Shown: positions 46,276-56,643, numbered from the stretch's first letter. The stretch is 64,000 nt of DNA from Shewanella fidelis ATCC BAA-318 (GCF_000518605.1 NZ_JADX01000014.1:1-64000); one strand, 5' to 3'. Numbers and translations: made by a program. The notes: generated by a model from the sequence alone, not told the origin.

Positions 46276-47156
46276 AATGTCAGACTGAGCTGTTCTCTTA
46301 CAGTAGATGTCAAAGGAGTACGGCTAAATTGTCGATTACCAATTGCCAGTACGTCAATCAGCCCAAATAGGCTATTGGTTAAAAAAACATGTTGAGCTTT
46401 ATTCAACATATCGTAATGAAGATCAGAAACCTCAACTTTATATCCCAAATTAAGCAGTTGATAGATAACTTGTTCCCGCATCATACCCGCAACTCCGGCA
46501 AAACTAATCCGTGGCGTCATGATGGTTTTATCTATCACAAAAAACAGGTTAGCCATTGATGATTCGACAATATTATCGTCACAATCCAATACCAGCCAAT
46601 CTTGGGCGCCCTTGGGTAAGCTAGCAGATTTTATCAACACTTGTTCTAAGCGGTTGCAGTGTTTTATACCCGCAAGTTTTGCTTGCTTACCAAGCTTTAT
46701 GTCAGATAGCGCTAAGCAAATCCCCTGTTGTTGCCAGATTGCGTATTGCGCCGGCACTGCAGAAACCGAGACAATTTCACACACTTTTGGCAAATGGCAG
46801 GCGGCTTCAGAACTGACGCTTGAAACATGTTTTTGCGGCAATAACGCCAGATTATCTCTTGAAAAATCAACACCATAACCGCGACCACCAGCACCGCGAG
46901 TAATCAATAATTTAATACATGCATTGGGATTAGCTTGAGCTAGAGAGGATAACTGAAGTTTAAGGGCGTTAGACGGCAACCAGTTAATGCCCAATCGAAA
47001 CGCACCTTGGGTAAGACGATCTAGATGAGCGGCCAAAAAAAGGATCTTGCCTTGGCTTACCCGCATAGTTGCAAACAAACCATCACCATAAGCTAAGCCC
47101 CGATCTAACGGGTTAACATTACCATCGGGTTGTCCATTTACCCACACTTGTGACAT
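46272..47156 (-). CDS. pabC: aminodeoxychorismate lyase
   Basis: PLP-dependent lyase that converts 4-amino-4-deoxychorismate to p-aminobenzoate for folate. The 294-residue fold type IV protein has DRGLAYGDGLFATMRV at the start, the PLP lysine at about 165 (KLAGIKHCNRLEQVLIK) and the ESSMANLFFVID / GVAGMMREQV phosphate-binding loops. First gene of the six-gene run to tatD, all joined by overlaps or short gaps. The 143 bases upstream of it hold the udk terminator and presumably the promoter of the operon. Confidence 0.94.
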   Translation of the reverse strand: MSQVWVNGQPDGNVNPLDRGLAYGDGLFATMRVSQGKILFLAAHLDRLTQGAFRLGINWLPSNALKLQLSSLAQANPNACIKLLITRGAGGRGYGVDFSRDNLALLPQKHVSSVSSEAACHLPKVCEIVSVSAVPAQYAIWQQQGICLALSDIKLGKQAKLAGIKHCNRLEQVLIKSASLPKGAQDWLVLDCDDNIVESSMANLFFVIDKTIMTPRISFAGVAGMMREQVIYQLLNLGYKVEVSDLHYDMLNKAQHVFLTNSLFGLIDVLAIGNRQFSRTPLTSTVREQLSLTL

Positions 47157-47251
47157 TAACTACCTTGATCCTTTTAATAAGCAACTCAAAAACTGACAAA
47201 AGTTATATGCAGATGCTCGCTCAACAAACTTACCGAAAAACCACGCTTCAC

Positions 47252-47281
47252 AAAAACTGGGCGGCTTGCAACAGCCGCCCT
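47252..47281 (-). terminator. rho-independent terminator after udk
   Basis: GGGCGGCT-TGCAAC-AGCCGCCC, an 8-bp GC-rich perfect stem, followed on the minus strand by AGTTTTTG. It lies 19 bases after the udk stop. Confidence 0.85.
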
Positions 47282-47299
47282 TTAAAAAGCGAAACAGGT

Positions 47300-47938
47300 T
47301 TATTTAGCAAGTAAGTGCTGAATACGCGCTTTTAAGATATCAGTTGCGATTCGGTTTTTACCACCGCGTGGTACGATGATATCAGCGTATTGCTTTGATG
47401 GTTCAATAAACTGCAAGAACATAGGGCGAACGGTTTCAGTATACTGCTGCATTACTGATTCCATTGTTCTTCCTCGCTCTGCTACATCGCGAGCAAGACG
47501 ACGCATAAAACAGATATCTAACGGCGTATCCATAAATACTGATGCATCCATCTCTTTACGAAGAGCAGGATCTGTCAATAACAAGATACCTTCCAAGATA
47601 ATCACTTTTTTAGGGGTAAGGCTAACTGTTTCATCAGTACGTGTATGCTCTTTGTAGCTATAGACAGGCACATCAACGGCGTTACCAGCTTTTAACTCAC
47701 GTAAATGGCTACATAACAGCTCATGATCCAATGCTTTTGGATGATCGTAGTTTGTCAGCACACGCTGATCCATCGACAAATGGCCTTGGTCACGGTAATA
47801 AGCATCTTCGGCAATCACACCAATTTGATCTGTACCTAGGTCACGACAAAGCTCTTCGTAAATCGTTTTAGCGATTAAACTTTTACCTGACGCCGACGCA
47901 CCAGCAATACCAATTACAACACAATCTTTAGAATTCAT
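47300..47938 (-). CDS. udk: uridine kinase
   Basis: Pyrimidine salvage kinase phosphorylating uridine and cytidine. The 212-residue protein shows P-loop [11 protein letters not shown] (9-19), [42 protein letters not shown] and [12 protein letters not shown]. It starts 12 bases after mrp and is probably cotranscribed with it. Confidence 0.96.
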   Translation of the reverse strand: MNSKDCVVIGIAGASASGKSLIAKTIYEELCRDLGTDQIGVIAEDAYYRDQGHLSMDQRVLTNYDHPKALDHELLCSHLRELKAGNAVDVPVYSYKEHTRTDETVSLTPKKVIILEGILLLTDPALRKEMDASVFMDTPLDICFMRRLARDVAERGRTMESVMQQYTETVRPMFLQFIEPSKQYADIIVPRGGKNRIATDILKARIQHLLAK

Positions 47939-47950
47939 TTAAAATAGACC

Positions 47951-49066
47951 TTATTCGTCATCAGACATGCTAATTGATACTTTAGGCTGTGCTTGACATA
48001 ACGCAAGCTGTGCCCCGACCTTTCTAGCGATTTCACGATAAATACCAGCGACTTGACTAGACTCATCAGCCACAACTGTAGGCGCGCCCTTATCAACATC
48101 TTCACGAATATTAAGTTGTAGCGGTAGTTGTCCTAGCAGCGGAACATTGTAGCGAGTTGCCATTTTTTGACCACCTTCGGCACCGAATGGGTGATCTTTG
48201 TGACCACATTCAGGACAAAGATGGAAACTCATGTTCTCAACAATACCCAAAACTGGAATGTTCACTTTTTGGAACATGCTCACGCCTTTTTTGGCGTCAG
48301 CTAAAGCAATATCTTGCGGCGTTGTCACAATCACTGCACCACTAACTGGTACTTTTTGTGACAAAGTCAATTGAATGTCACCGGTTCCCGGTGGCATATC
48401 GATAACTAAGTAATCTAATTCAGGCCACTCTGTTTCAGTTAATAACTGTACTAAAGCTCCTGCAGCCATAGGGCCACGCCATACTGCGGCTTGATCGCCA
48501 TCTAGCATAAAGCCAATTGATTGCGCTGCTATGCCGTGTGCAGGCGCAAACGTCATCATTTTGCCATCGGGTGATACAGGTTTGAAATCTTCAACACCTA
48601 ACATCATAGGAATCGATGGGCCATAGATGTCCGCATCTAATATGCCAACACTGGCGCCTTCCGCCGCTAGGGCTAAGGCTAGGTTAACCGCTGTAGTTGA
48701 TTTACCCACACCACCTTTACCTGAAGCAACCGCAATTACTTGCTTAATATTTGGTAATGGTTCAACTGCGCTAATCGCTGAAACCGTTTCTGGTTGAAAA
48801 TCGATTTCGCACTCTACTTCATCGATTGCATCCAAAGTGGCTAATTCTTTAGTCACTGCCATTACGATATCACGGTACTGAGTTTGACACGGGTATGAGT
48901 AACATAAGCCTAGCTGCAGTCGCTTGCCTTCGATAGCAAGTTTGGTAACCATACCAGCACTTAGCAGACTCTTGTTTAAATATGTGTCTTGAAAAGTATC
49001 GAGAATCGCCAAAACTTGGCTAAGTAAAGCATCATCGAGATGATAATTTGGATGTGTTGAAGACAA
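47951..49066 (-). CDS. mrp: iron-sulfur cluster carrier ATPase Mrp (ApbC)
   Basis: P-loop ATPase that carries and transfers Fe-S clusters. The 371-residue protein has an N-terminal MIP18/DUF59-like domain (about 5-90). The ATPase domain has the deviant Walker A KGGVGKST near 113, DADIYGPSIPMMLG, LVIDMPPGTGD, and the cluster-binding Cys-x-x-Cys in HLCPECGHKDHPFG near 283. Located divergently from metG, as in E. coli, with a 160-bp shared promoter region. Confidence 0.96.
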   Translation of the reverse strand: MSSTHPNYHLDDALLSQVLAILDTFQDTYLNKSLLSAGMVTKLAIEGKRLQLGLCYSYPCQTQYRDIVMAVTKELATLDAIDEVECEIDFQPETVSAISAVEPLPNIKQVIAVASGKGGVGKSTTAVNLALALAAEGASVGILDADIYGPSIPMMLGVEDFKPVSPDGKMMTFAPAHGIAAQSIGFMLDGDQAAVWRGPMAAGALVQLLTETEWPELDYLVIDMPPGTGDIQLTLSQKVPVSGAVIVTTPQDIALADAKKGVSMFQKVNIPVLGIVENMSFHLCPECGHKDHPFGAEGGQKMATRYNVPLLGQLPLQLNIREDVDKGAPTVVADESSQVAGIYREIARKVGAQLALCQAQPKVSISMSDDE

Positions 49067-49226
49067 AATGCTGACCCCCTAAATAAGATTTGCGCAATTG
49101 TACCAGATATTCTGGCAAACATTAGTCTAGATTTAGTCCACTTGTGCGAGCTTTTGATGAAACTATGCGGAGGATCGGTTAGTATCTATGCCATTCCAAT
49201 TTGGTTCCCAGCGATTTTGAGAAAAG

Positions 49227-51266
49227 ATGGCAAATTCACAACGTAAAATCTTAGTCACAAGTGCCCTTCCATATGCTAATGGTCCGATCCACTTAGGTCA
49301 TATGCTTGAGTACATTCAAACCGATATCTGGTCACGCTTTCAGAAGCTTCGTGGTCACGAATGTCATTATATCTGTGCTGACGATGCTCACGGCACGCCG
49401 ATCATGCTTAAAGCGCAACAATTGGGGATAACTCCAGAAGAGATGATCGCTCAAGTTCAAAAAGAACATGAGCAAGATTTTGCAGACTTCAATATCCAAT
49501 TTGATAACTTTCACAGCACTCATAGTGAAGAAAACCGTCAATTAGCTAGCGATATTTATGTCAAGCTACGTGATAGCGGTTACATCAAAACCAAGACCAT
49601 TTCGCAGCTATTCGACCCTGAAAAGTCGATGTTTTTGCCGGACCGCTTTGTAAAAGGCACTTGTCCTCGCTGTAAGTCTGAAGATCAATACGGTGATAAC
49701 TGTGATAACTGTGGCGCTACTTACAGCACAACAGATCTTATCAACCCTAAGTCTGCCGTTTCAGGTGCTACGCCAGTAATGAAAGACACTGAGCACTTCT
49801 TCTTTGACCTGCCTGCATTTGAAGGCATGTTGAAAGAGTGGATAAACTCAGGTTCACTGCAGCAAGAAATGGCTAACAAACTAGGTGAATGGTTTGAACA
49901 AGGCCTACAGCAGTGGGATATTTCACGTGATGCCCCTTATTTTGGTTTTGAAATACCAGATGCACCGGGCAAATTCTTTTATGTATGGTTAGATGCACCT
50001 ATCGGTTATATGGGTTCATTCAAAAATCTATGTGACAAGCGTGATGATCTCAACTTCGACGATTACTGGAGCAAAGATTCAACCGCAGAAGTTTATCACT
50101 TCATCGGTAAAGATATCGTTTACTTCCACAGCCTATTCTGGCCTGCAATGCTTGATGGTGCCGGTCTACGTAAGCCAACTAGCGTATATGCTCACGGCTA
50201 TGTCACAGTAAACGGTGCTAAAATGTCGAAGTCTAAAGGTACTTTCATCAAGGCACGTACCTACCTAGATAACTTAGATCCTGAATATCTACGTTACTAC
50301 TATGCCGCTAAACTAAGCAGCAGAATTGACGATTTAGATCTAAACCTTGAAGATTTTGCGCAACGAGTAAACTCTGATTTAGTCGGTAAGCTAGTCAACT
50401 TAGCATCGCGTACCGCAGGCTTTATCAGTAAACGTTTTGACGGTAAGTTAGCAAAAATTACAGATACCAGCTTAACTGACAGCTTTTTAGCAAAACAAGA
50501 CACGATTGCAAACTTCTACGAAACCCGTGAATACGGTAAAGCCATGCGTGAAGTTATGACATTAGCCGACATTGCTAATGCCTATGTAGCCGATTCAGCT
50601 CCATGGCAATTAATTAAAGAAGATGACAAGCAAGAACAAGCGCATCAAGTTTGTAGTAATGCACTTAACCTATTCCGCATTCTAGTGACTTACTTAAAGC
50701 CTGTGTTACCTAAGCTTGCACAAGATGTAGAAGCCTTCTTACAGATGGAACTTAAGTGGGACAATCTTGATACTGACTTAGCTGGCCATGAAATTGCTAA
50801 ATTCAAGGCGTTAATGCAACGTGTAGAAATGAAGAGCATCGAAGCGATTATTGAAGCTTCAACTGAAAACTTACAAGTTGCAGCTGAACCTGAAGTAAAA
50901 GCAGAAGTTAAATCTCCGTTAGAGCAAGATCCAATTAGCGATGAAATTAGCTTTGATGATTTCGCTAAAATCGATCTACGCATCGCACGTATTGCTAAAG
51001 CTGAACACGTTAAAGAAGCCAATAAGCTTTTACGTCTTGAGTTAGATTTAGGCGGTGAAACCAAACAAGTATTCGCTGGTATTAAGTCTGCTTACGCTCC
51101 TGAAGATCTAGAAGGCAAGTTAACTGTTATGGTAGCTAACCTTGCACCACGTCAAATGCGCTTTGGTGTATCAGAAGGCATGGTACTTGCAGCAGGCCCT
51201 GGCGGAAAAGATCTTTGGATCATGGAGCCACATGAAGGCGCTCAGCCTGGTATGAAAGTTAAATAA
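49227..51266 (+). CDS. metG: methionine--tRNA ligase
   Basis: Charges tRNA-Met. The 679-residue dimeric form is complete: HIGH-type motif [11 protein letters not shown] near 16-26, zinc knuckle [17 protein letters not shown] near 146-162, KMSKS loop [10 protein letters not shown] near 331, a helical anticodon domain, a charged linker (about 548-570) and a C-terminal EMAPII-type tRNA-binding domain ([14 protein letters not shown] ... FAGIKSAY). Length equals E. coli MetG (677). Confidence 0.98.
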   Translation: MANSQRKILVTSALPYANGPIHLGHMLEYIQTDIWSRFQKLRGHECHYICADDAHGTPIMLKAQQLGITPEEMIAQVQKEHEQDFADFNIQFDNFHSTHSEENRQLASDIYVKLRDSGYIKTKTISQLFDPEKSMFLPDRFVKGTCPRCKSEDQYGDNCDNCGATYSTTDLINPKSAVSGATPVMKDTEHFFFDLPAFEGMLKEWINSGSLQQEMANKLGEWFEQGLQQWDISRDAPYFGFEIPDAPGKFFYVWLDAPIGYMGSFKNLCDKRDDLNFDDYWSKDSTAEVYHFIGKDIVYFHSLFWPAMLDGAGLRKPTSVYAHGYVTVNGAKMSKSKGTFIKARTYLDNLDPEYLRYYYAAKLSSRIDDLDLNLEDFAQRVNSDLVGKLVNLASRTAGFISKRFDGKLAKITDTSLTDSFLAKQDTIANFYETREYGKAMREVMTLADIANAYVADSAPWQLIKEDDKQEQAHQVCSNALNLFRILVTYLKPVLPKLAQDVEAFLQMELKWDNLDTDLAGHEIAKFKALMQRVEMKSIEAIIEASTENLQVAAEPEVKAEVKSPLEQDPISDEISFDDFAKIDLRIARIAKAEHVKEANKLLRLELDLGGETKQVFAGIKSAYAPEDLEGKLTVMVANLAPRQMRFGVSEGMVLAAGPGGKDLWIMEPHEGAQPGMKVK

Positions 51267-51290
51267 GCTTTTATACTTATCCCATTAACC

Positions 51291-51317
51291 AAAAAGCCGC
51301 TATTTAGCGGCTTTTTT
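51291..51317. terminator. bidirectional terminator between metG and the Nif3 gene
   Basis: AGCCGCT-ATTT-AGCGGCT is flanked by five A and six T, between the convergent stops at 51266 and 51346. Confidence 0.9.
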
Positions 51318-51345
51318 ATTAGATTAGGTAACCTCTAGCAAATCC

Positions 51346-52098
51346 CTAAACCGGATTCACGATATCAACAAAGTGATGCGTTAAGCCAAACTTATCAGCT
51401 AAGTGCTCGCCTAAAGCTTGAATACCATAAAGTTCTGTCGCGTGATGACCGGCAGCGTAGTACTGGATCCCTTGCTCTACCGCTAAATGATAGGTTCGCT
51501 CAGAGACTTCACCGCTAATAAAGGCATCAATTCCCATATTAGCAGCAATATCAATGTAATCCTGCGCTCCACCAGTACACCATGCAACGCTTGAAACCAG
51601 TGCATTTTCATCGCCTAAATGCTGACAGCGACGATTTAGCTTTTGCGATATATGCTCATTGAATGCACTTGCTGTTATAGGCTCTGCCAATTTACCACGC
51701 CAAATTAATCCTTGCGCCACCCCTTCAATCACTTCGGCTTCAACAATATTAAGCACTTTCGCAAGTTGTGCATTGTTACCAACCACAGGGTGAGCATCGA
51801 GTGGCAAGTGATAGCCCATCAGGTTTATGTCATTAACCAATAACGCCTTAATGCGCTTTTGTTTCATACCAACAATGATTTCCGGCTCACTTTTCCAGAA
51901 AAAGCCGTGATGAACTAAAATAGCGTCGGCATTCAGTTCAATGGCGGCATCGATTAATGCCTGACAGGCGGTTACGCCAGTCACAATAGTGTTGATCTCT
52001 GAGCTACCTTCAACTTGTAAACCGTTAGGAGCATAATCTTTAAAATTTGATACCTGTAAAAAATCTGCCAAATATTGGCTCAGTTCAGTCCGCGTCAT
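51346..52098 (-). CDS. Nif3-like dinuclear metal centre protein (YbgI family)
   Basis: A 250-residue member of the NIF3/YbgI family; hexameric dinuclear-metal proteins, sometimes described as GTP cyclohydrolase I type 2-like, without a firm biochemical role. Metal ligands are visible in LVHHGFFWKSEP, GYHLPLDAHP and, near the C-terminus, YYAAGHHATELYG (His and Glu). Convergent with metG. The 248 bases between it and the next gene contain promoters only, as far as I can see. Confidence 0.92.
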   Translation of the reverse strand: MTRTELSQYLADFLQVSNFKDYAPNGLQVEGSSEINTIVTGVTACQALIDAAIELNADAILVHHGFFWKSEPEIIVGMKQKRIKALLVNDINLMGYHLPLDAHPVVGNNAQLAKVLNIVEAEVIEGVAQGLIWRGKLAEPITASAFNEHISQKLNRRCQHLGDENALVSSVAWCTGGAQDYIDIAANMGIDAFISGEVSERTYHLAVEQGIQYYAAGHHATELYGIQALGEHLADKFGLTHHFVDIVNPV

Positions 52099-52346
52099 AA
52101 ATCCGCCAAAAATAGCAAAAAATCTATTTTAACCTATTGTTAGTATAAATAGACAGTTAAGGCTTTAGCTGTTCGAGTCTTTGAAGAGTTGTCAATCTGT
52201 GTGTTTTTAGAGCAGCTTTTAACAAGAAATGCCAAAAACATCATAGAAATACAGCCAAATACGGCTAAAATTGGACTTTACAGTACTTTAAACGATAAAA
52301 TCGGTATAAACCTTCAAGTACACACAAAAATAAACAGGTTATTATT

Positions 52347-52697
52347 ATGTCTAAACTGACCAAAGAAGAAGTTATCAGCTCACTTGAGGCTGCGTTGACT
52401 GCCCGTGATGGCCAAGCTGTTAAAATTGAACAGAAAGGTAGCTGGTACAAAATCGATGGCGGTAAATCTTTACGCTTTAGTGATTTAGAAGCGATGTTAG
52501 CCGAAGTTGGTGGTGCAACTGCACCTGTTGAAGCTAAAACAGAGAAAAAAGCAGCAGCGAAACCTGCCGCTAAGAAAGCGCCTGCTAAAAAAGCGGTTAA
52601 AACAGATAAGCCAGCAGCTAAAAACGGTGGTAAAACACCTAAAGAGCTATGGCGTGAAAAGCTGGCAGGTAAAGGACAATTACCTCGCGGTTTCTAA
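52347..52697 (+). CDS. small Lys/Ala-rich protein of unknown function
   Basis: I do not recognise this 116-residue protein. Residues 1-52 look like a compact mixed fold (EEVISSLEAALTARDGQAVK, then GSWYKIDGGKSLRFSDLEAM). Residues 55-92 are a disordered Ala/Lys/Pro tail like histone H1 or bacterial H1-like proteins (KKAAAKPAAKKAPAKKAVK). The last 20 residues are again conserved-looking (TPKELWREKLAGKGQLPRGF). Strong net positive charge suggests nucleic-acid contact. It has its own terminator and lies alone between divergent and convergent neighbours. AGG lies eight bases before the ATG. Codon pattern and the ordered ends support a real gene. Confidence 0.85.
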   Translation: MSKLTKEEVISSLEAALTARDGQAVKIEQKGSWYKIDGGKSLRFSDLEAMLAEVGGATAPVEAKTEKKAAAKPAAKKAPAKKAVKTDKPAAKNGGKTPKELWREKLAGKGQLPRGF

Positions 52698-52763
52698 ACT
52701 CGATTAATGATGCCTTTATAAATAGCGAACGCTAATCAAAAAAGGCTCATGAACTTAATCAAT

Positions 52764-52797
52764 AAAAAACTCCGTTACTAACATAACGGAGTTTTTT
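52764..52797. terminator. bidirectional terminator after the Lys/Ala-rich gene
   Basis: AAACTCCGTTA-CTAACA-TAACGGAGTTT, a 10-11 bp perfect stem with T-tracts on both strands, between convergent stops at 52697 and 52829. Confidence 0.9.
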
Positions 52798-52828
52798 ATT
52801 GTTTTATTTTAATGAGCACTGATTGGTA

Positions 52829-54700
52829 TTAAAGGCCTAATGCATAGACGCTTGTAGTACCACTCACCTCATTACCAATAATCAATATTGGCTCACCTGT
52901 TGGACTGTCACTCGCTGCAACAAACTTCATCCCTTCGGGTCCTAAATCCCCCGCTAGGCTTGCGTCACCTGTAACCTCACCATTATCTGTGTTTATCTCA
53001 AAGTCAGCGTTAAAATCACGGTTCACAATGTAATCCACAAAACTCACATCAAAGGGGTTGCTGATATCATAGATCATAAAGCCACCATTACGTTCAAGTC
53101 CGATAAAGGCATAAGTCACATCACCGATTTGCCCGATGGCCAACGCCTCTGGCTCACCCGCTTTATCATCACTTCGACTATCGCCTTTGTTTTCATCATT
53201 ATTGTTATTAAAGTTATCGCCTAAAATCGCTGCAGTTATACGCGAAAAATCCGATCCAGAGTCAAACACTTGATTACCGTTACCATCCCAGATTGAAAAC
53301 GAGCGCGCACCGTAACTCACGATCTGATCGAAATCACCGTCATTATCTGTATCCCCTAAGCTTGTGGTCACTTTTAATCGACCTAGTTGAGTTTTATCTT
53401 GTGCAGCAGCAAGCTGAGGATGCATCGGATCTAAAGCTAAATCATCAGCCCGAGCTTCTTCAGAAAAACCAGCATAGTCTCGTGCATCACCTTCATTGGC
53501 AGTCACAATAAAATTAGCGCCTTGCCACTGATAACTTTGAATCGTGTCTGGCTGATACATGCCGTAAACACCTTGATACGCGACAAAGTTAACTCGGCCG
53601 TCTTTATCACTAGCATCAATTTTATTCGTTTCTAACCCATAGTGTTTAAGCCCTAGGGGCAATAGTTGTTCAATACGCTTATCAACTAGATTAATGACTG
53701 CAATGGCATTGTTTTCCTGTAATGAGACAAAGGCTTTGCGACTATCTTCACTCACAGCGATGTACTCGGGCTCAAGATCTTGCGCAACCGTTGCCCCAGG
53801 GCCATTAAGCTTGATCATCGGGCTCAATTCAGCCTCACGCGAGGCACCAAGATTAAACTCTTTGAAATCAATTAAAATAGCCTGAGTTGCTGGAACACCA
53901 TCAACTATTTCAATAACTGATATGCTACCTTCTGGATCAACATCATAGGCCGAGTTTGGCTCTCCTTCATTAGCAACCAGCAGAAGGCTGCCATCACGGT
54001 TAAACACCACATTATCAGGCAAGGCACCAACCTCAGCATGACTGATAAACGTTGCCTCACCACTGTTATCTAATTGATAGAATGCGACATATCCGTTGCC
54101 CTGCTTACTATTTCCCGCGACATCACCACGTTCAATAGCCACTGCAAGTAAATCTTGGTAAATGCTTATGCTGTTAACACCACCTAATCTTTCAAGACCA
54201 AGATAACCACTCACGTCAACTTCATGTAATTTATTGATATTGTTTAACGCTAATGCTCCGGAGCCTGTTACTACATCGTCAATCAGCAAACTAGAACCGT
54301 CTAACACATCCACTTTGCCACTTTGAGCATTAACCACAAATATACGTTGTGATTTAGCGTGAAAATCGACAATCTCAGCAGCACTTAAACCGTAAATGCC
54401 ACTTTGGAAACGACCAATTAATTGCGCAGTTAACTTATTTTTGGCTTGGTTACAAAGGTACTGAGTTTGCGCTGCGTCAATTTCATTGTCATCCAAACTT
54501 CCATTGGCATTGATATCAACCCCTGTAACAATCATTTTTCCGCCTAAAGGGCATTGTTCATGACCAATAGCAAGTGATGAAATCGCGACAAGTGAATTAC
54601 TGCCATCTTTACCTGCAGCGCCATTGTCACCATCATCAGCGCACGCAGTTAACCAACATGCACCAACAAATAACGGTACTAATTTAAATTGCTTGTTCAT
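52829..54700 (-). CDS. choice-of-anchor I domain lipoprotein, probably phosphate-regulated
   Basis: A 623-residue lipoprotein: signal peptide with lipobox LTAC (Cys19), a collagen-like GAAGKDG stretch, a short module with a calcium-loop look (DINANGSLDDNEIDAAQ), then the choice-of-anchor I beta-propeller. The propeller contains GVNSISIYQDLLAVAIERGD, LLVANEGEPNSAYDVDPEGS, YIAVSEDSRKAFVSLQENNA and FIVTANEGDARDY, with further Asp-rich loops (DTDNDGDFDQI). Relatives are often fused or next to phosphatases and 5'-nucleotidases. Here the promoter region carries a four-half-site PhoB box, so a role in phosphate starvation is a reasonable inference. Catalytic activity cannot be shown from sequence. 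Confidence 0.85.
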   Translation of the reverse strand: MNKQFKLVPLFVGACWLTACADDGDNGAAGKDGSNSLVAISSLAIGHEQCPLGGKMIVTGVDINANGSLDDNEIDAAQTQYLCNQAKNKLTAQLIGRFQSGIYGLSAAEIVDFHAKSQRIFVVNAQSGKVDVLDGSSLLIDDVVTGSGALALNNINKLHEVDVSGYLGLERLGGVNSISIYQDLLAVAIERGDVAGNSKQGNGYVAFYQLDNSGEATFISHAEVGALPDNVVFNRDGSLLLVANEGEPNSAYDVDPEGSISVIEIVDGVPATQAILIDFKEFNLGASREAELSPMIKLNGPGATVAQDLEPEYIAVSEDSRKAFVSLQENNAIAVINLVDKRIEQLLPLGLKHYGLETNKIDASDKDGRVNFVAYQGVYGMYQPDTIQSYQWQGANFIVTANEGDARDYAGFSEEARADDLALDPMHPQLAAAQDKTQLGRLKVTTSLGDTDNDGDFDQIVSYGARSFSIWDGNGNQVFDSGSDFSRITAAILGDNFNNNNDENKGDSRSDDKAGEPEALAIGQIGDVTYAFIGLERNGGFMIYDISNPFDVSFVDYIVNRDFNADFEINTDNGEVTGDASLAGDLGPEGMKFVAASDSPTGEPILIIGNEVSGTTSVYALGL

Positions 54701-54793
54701 TATTATTCCCTTATTAAATACGGGCTAAATCATCTTATTTTTAAGATACTGGAAAGCCGGTGATTTTCGCGCCCACCAACCTATGGCGAATTA

Positions 54794-54833
54794 ACGACAG
54801 TAAGATGACAACAACAAGACATTTAGGTGACAG
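54794..54833 (-). promoter_or_regulatory. PhoB (Pho) box, four half-sites
   Basis: On the minus strand four 7-bp direct repeats occur in exact 11-bp phase: CTGTCAC (54827-54833), ATGTCTT (54816-54822), TTGTCAT (54805-54811) and CTGTCGT (54794-54800), separated by 4-bp spacers CTAA, GTTG and CTTA. This is the architecture of a double Pho box (consensus half-site CTGTCAT). It lies 94-133 bases upstream of the lipoprotein start, oriented towards it; a CATAGG -10-like element follows about ten bases after the last repeat. Confidence 0.88.
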
Positions 54834-55142
54834 GATAGGATTAATAATCGCCAAATTTATTTACTTACAAATTGATGCTTTTTTGCTGTTAAAAAGTGCT
54901 CGCTTATGATTGAAAATCTAGTTTAAAACGCTACTATGGAACCGTGCAATTAGCAGTATTATGTATGCCGCCTTTATCGGCTTAATACATTTAACCAACA
55001 ATATAACCACCCATAGCGTTAACACCGAAAAGCCACTCTATTGAGGCTGGCGAATAAAATTTCAGATAACCCGATTCATTCCGAATTAACACATAAATAG
55101 CTAACAAAAATGCTCTTTTAGACTCACTACATTGAGGTAACG

Positions 55143-56372
55143 TTGAATAATCCATCAGTGAAAACTAATCAAAAATACCCTTTTGGCGCTAGTTTAGCCT
55201 TGTTGATCCCAATGCTTTCAGCAATTATTGCTATCACACCACTCGCCATAGATATGTATTTGCCTGCTATGGCAACATTAGCAGTCAGCTTTGATACTGA
55301 TATCACGTTAGTGCAGCAATCCTTGAGTCTTTATTTAGCTGGTTACGCTATTGGCATGTTATGTTTTGGCCCGCTTGCTGATAGATTTGGCCGTAAAAAA
55401 CTCGTCATTATCGGTCTTTTCGGCTTCATGCTTTCAAGCCTAGGCTTAGCATTTGTCACCAGTATCGAGAGCTTTTTAGCATTGCGGTTTGTGCAAGCAT
55501 TTATCGGTGCTGCAGCAACCGTTGTGGTTCCCGGCTATATCAAAGAGCTCTATGGTGAAAACACTGCCAAAGGGATGTCTTATGTTAGTTTAATCATGAT
55601 GTTAGCGCCTCTTATCGCCCCTAGCATTGGGAGTTTGATCTTAGAGTTAGGTGACTGGCACCTTATTTTCTTTATCTTAGCTTTCTATGCACTGACTCTA
55701 TTGCTGTTAGTGAGTCTTAAGTTAAAAATGCCCAGCGATAAAGACAAAAGTAATCGCAGCACTCAAAGCTTTTTTGGCGCTTATGCAACAGTATTGACCA
55801 AAAAGGGGGTAAAACTGAATTTAGCCAGTGGCGTACTCACCTCGTTTGCTTTCTTTTGTTATTTAACCGCCTCTCCATTTGTCTATATGGAAGTGTTTCA
55901 ATTAGATAAGTCATTGTTTGCAATTTTATTTAGTACTAACGTCGGTGCCTTAATGGTGGCAAATGTTATCAATAGCAGAATTGTTGGTCGTTATGGCTCA
56001 AAACGCATGCTAAAAATGGCAACATTCTTTGGCTCTATTGCTGGTATTGGCCTATTAGCAGTAAACCTACTCGACTTAAATTATCAATTTACTGTTGCTA
56101 TGCTTCTGCCGCTAATGGCTTGTTTAGGTGTCATGTCTGTTAACGCCGATGCCATCGTACTAATGAAATTTCAAAAAGAAACCGGCACAGCCACGGCGGT
56201 CATTGGTACTCTGCGCTTTGGTTTTGGCGCGTTAGCTGGTCCTTTATTGGCATTGTTTTACACTGGTACCGCTGTGCCCTTTTCAGCCTTAATGCTAGCT
56301 GCAGTAATATTGGTAGGTTTATGCCAATTCTTTTGTCGTCACCAACCCGCAAACTGCGGCGAAGAAAACTAA
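55143..56372 (+). CDS. Bcr/CflA family multidrug efflux MFS transporter
   Basis: A 409-residue inner-membrane proton antiporter with 12 predicted helices and the drug:H+ antiporter-1 hallmarks: AIDMYLPAMATLAVSF in helix 1, GYAIGMLCFGPLADRFGRKK (motif A) between helices 2 and 3, and FVQAFIGAAATVVVPGYIKE (motif C region). Bcr/CflA relatives export drugs such as bicyclomycin or sulfonamides, or small metabolites; the substrate is unknown. The start is a TTG with GAGGT five bases upstream; no better ATG in frame fits the helix 1 boundary. No regulator gene is adjacent. A GGGATG/CATCCC hairpin near 56387-56410 may terminate it weakly. Confidence 0.9.
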   Translation: MNNPSVKTNQKYPFGASLALLIPMLSAIIAITPLAIDMYLPAMATLAVSFDTDITLVQQSLSLYLAGYAIGMLCFGPLADRFGRKKLVIIGLFGFMLSSLGLAFVTSIESFLALRFVQAFIGAAATVVVPGYIKELYGENTAKGMSYVSLIMMLAPLIAPSIGSLILELGDWHLIFFILAFYALTLLLLVSLKLKMPSDKDKSNRSTQSFFGAYATVLTKKGVKLNLASGVLTSFAFFCYLTASPFVYMEVFQLDKSLFAILFSTNVGALMVANVINSRIVGRYGSKRMLKMATFFGSIAGIGLLAVNLLDLNYQFTVAMLLPLMACLGVMSVNADAIVLMKFQKETGTATAVIGTLRFGFGALAGPLLALFYTGTAVPFSALMLAAVILVGLCQFFCRHQPANCGEEN

Positions 56373-56615
56373 AATGACTAGGGCTTGGGATGATTAACAA
56401 TCGCATCCCTTCCCCTTTATTTAGCTTTAGAATTGACCAGGATTTCTTTAACTCCCCCCACCATTTCTCCTCATCTGGTTATCTACAATGCAACACTCTA
56501 GATTTAGCCTATAAGCATCTTTAACTCATTTTATGCACACAGTGTTGTTTTTATGGACTATTTGCTAGTCAATAATGAAAATTCTTCATTCAGAACAGTT
56601 TTTGCTCTAAAGCTC

Positions 56616-56643
56616 TTGAAATCAGGCTCGGTTTTTATATGAT
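56616..56643 (+). promoter_or_regulatory. sigma-70 promoter of ilvIH
   Basis: TTGAAA (56616-56621), 16-bp spacer, TATGAT (56638-56643). Transcription would start near 56650, leaving a leader of about 168 bases before the ilvI ATG. The remaining 240 bases back to the transporter gene hold no gene I can support. Confidence 0.65.
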
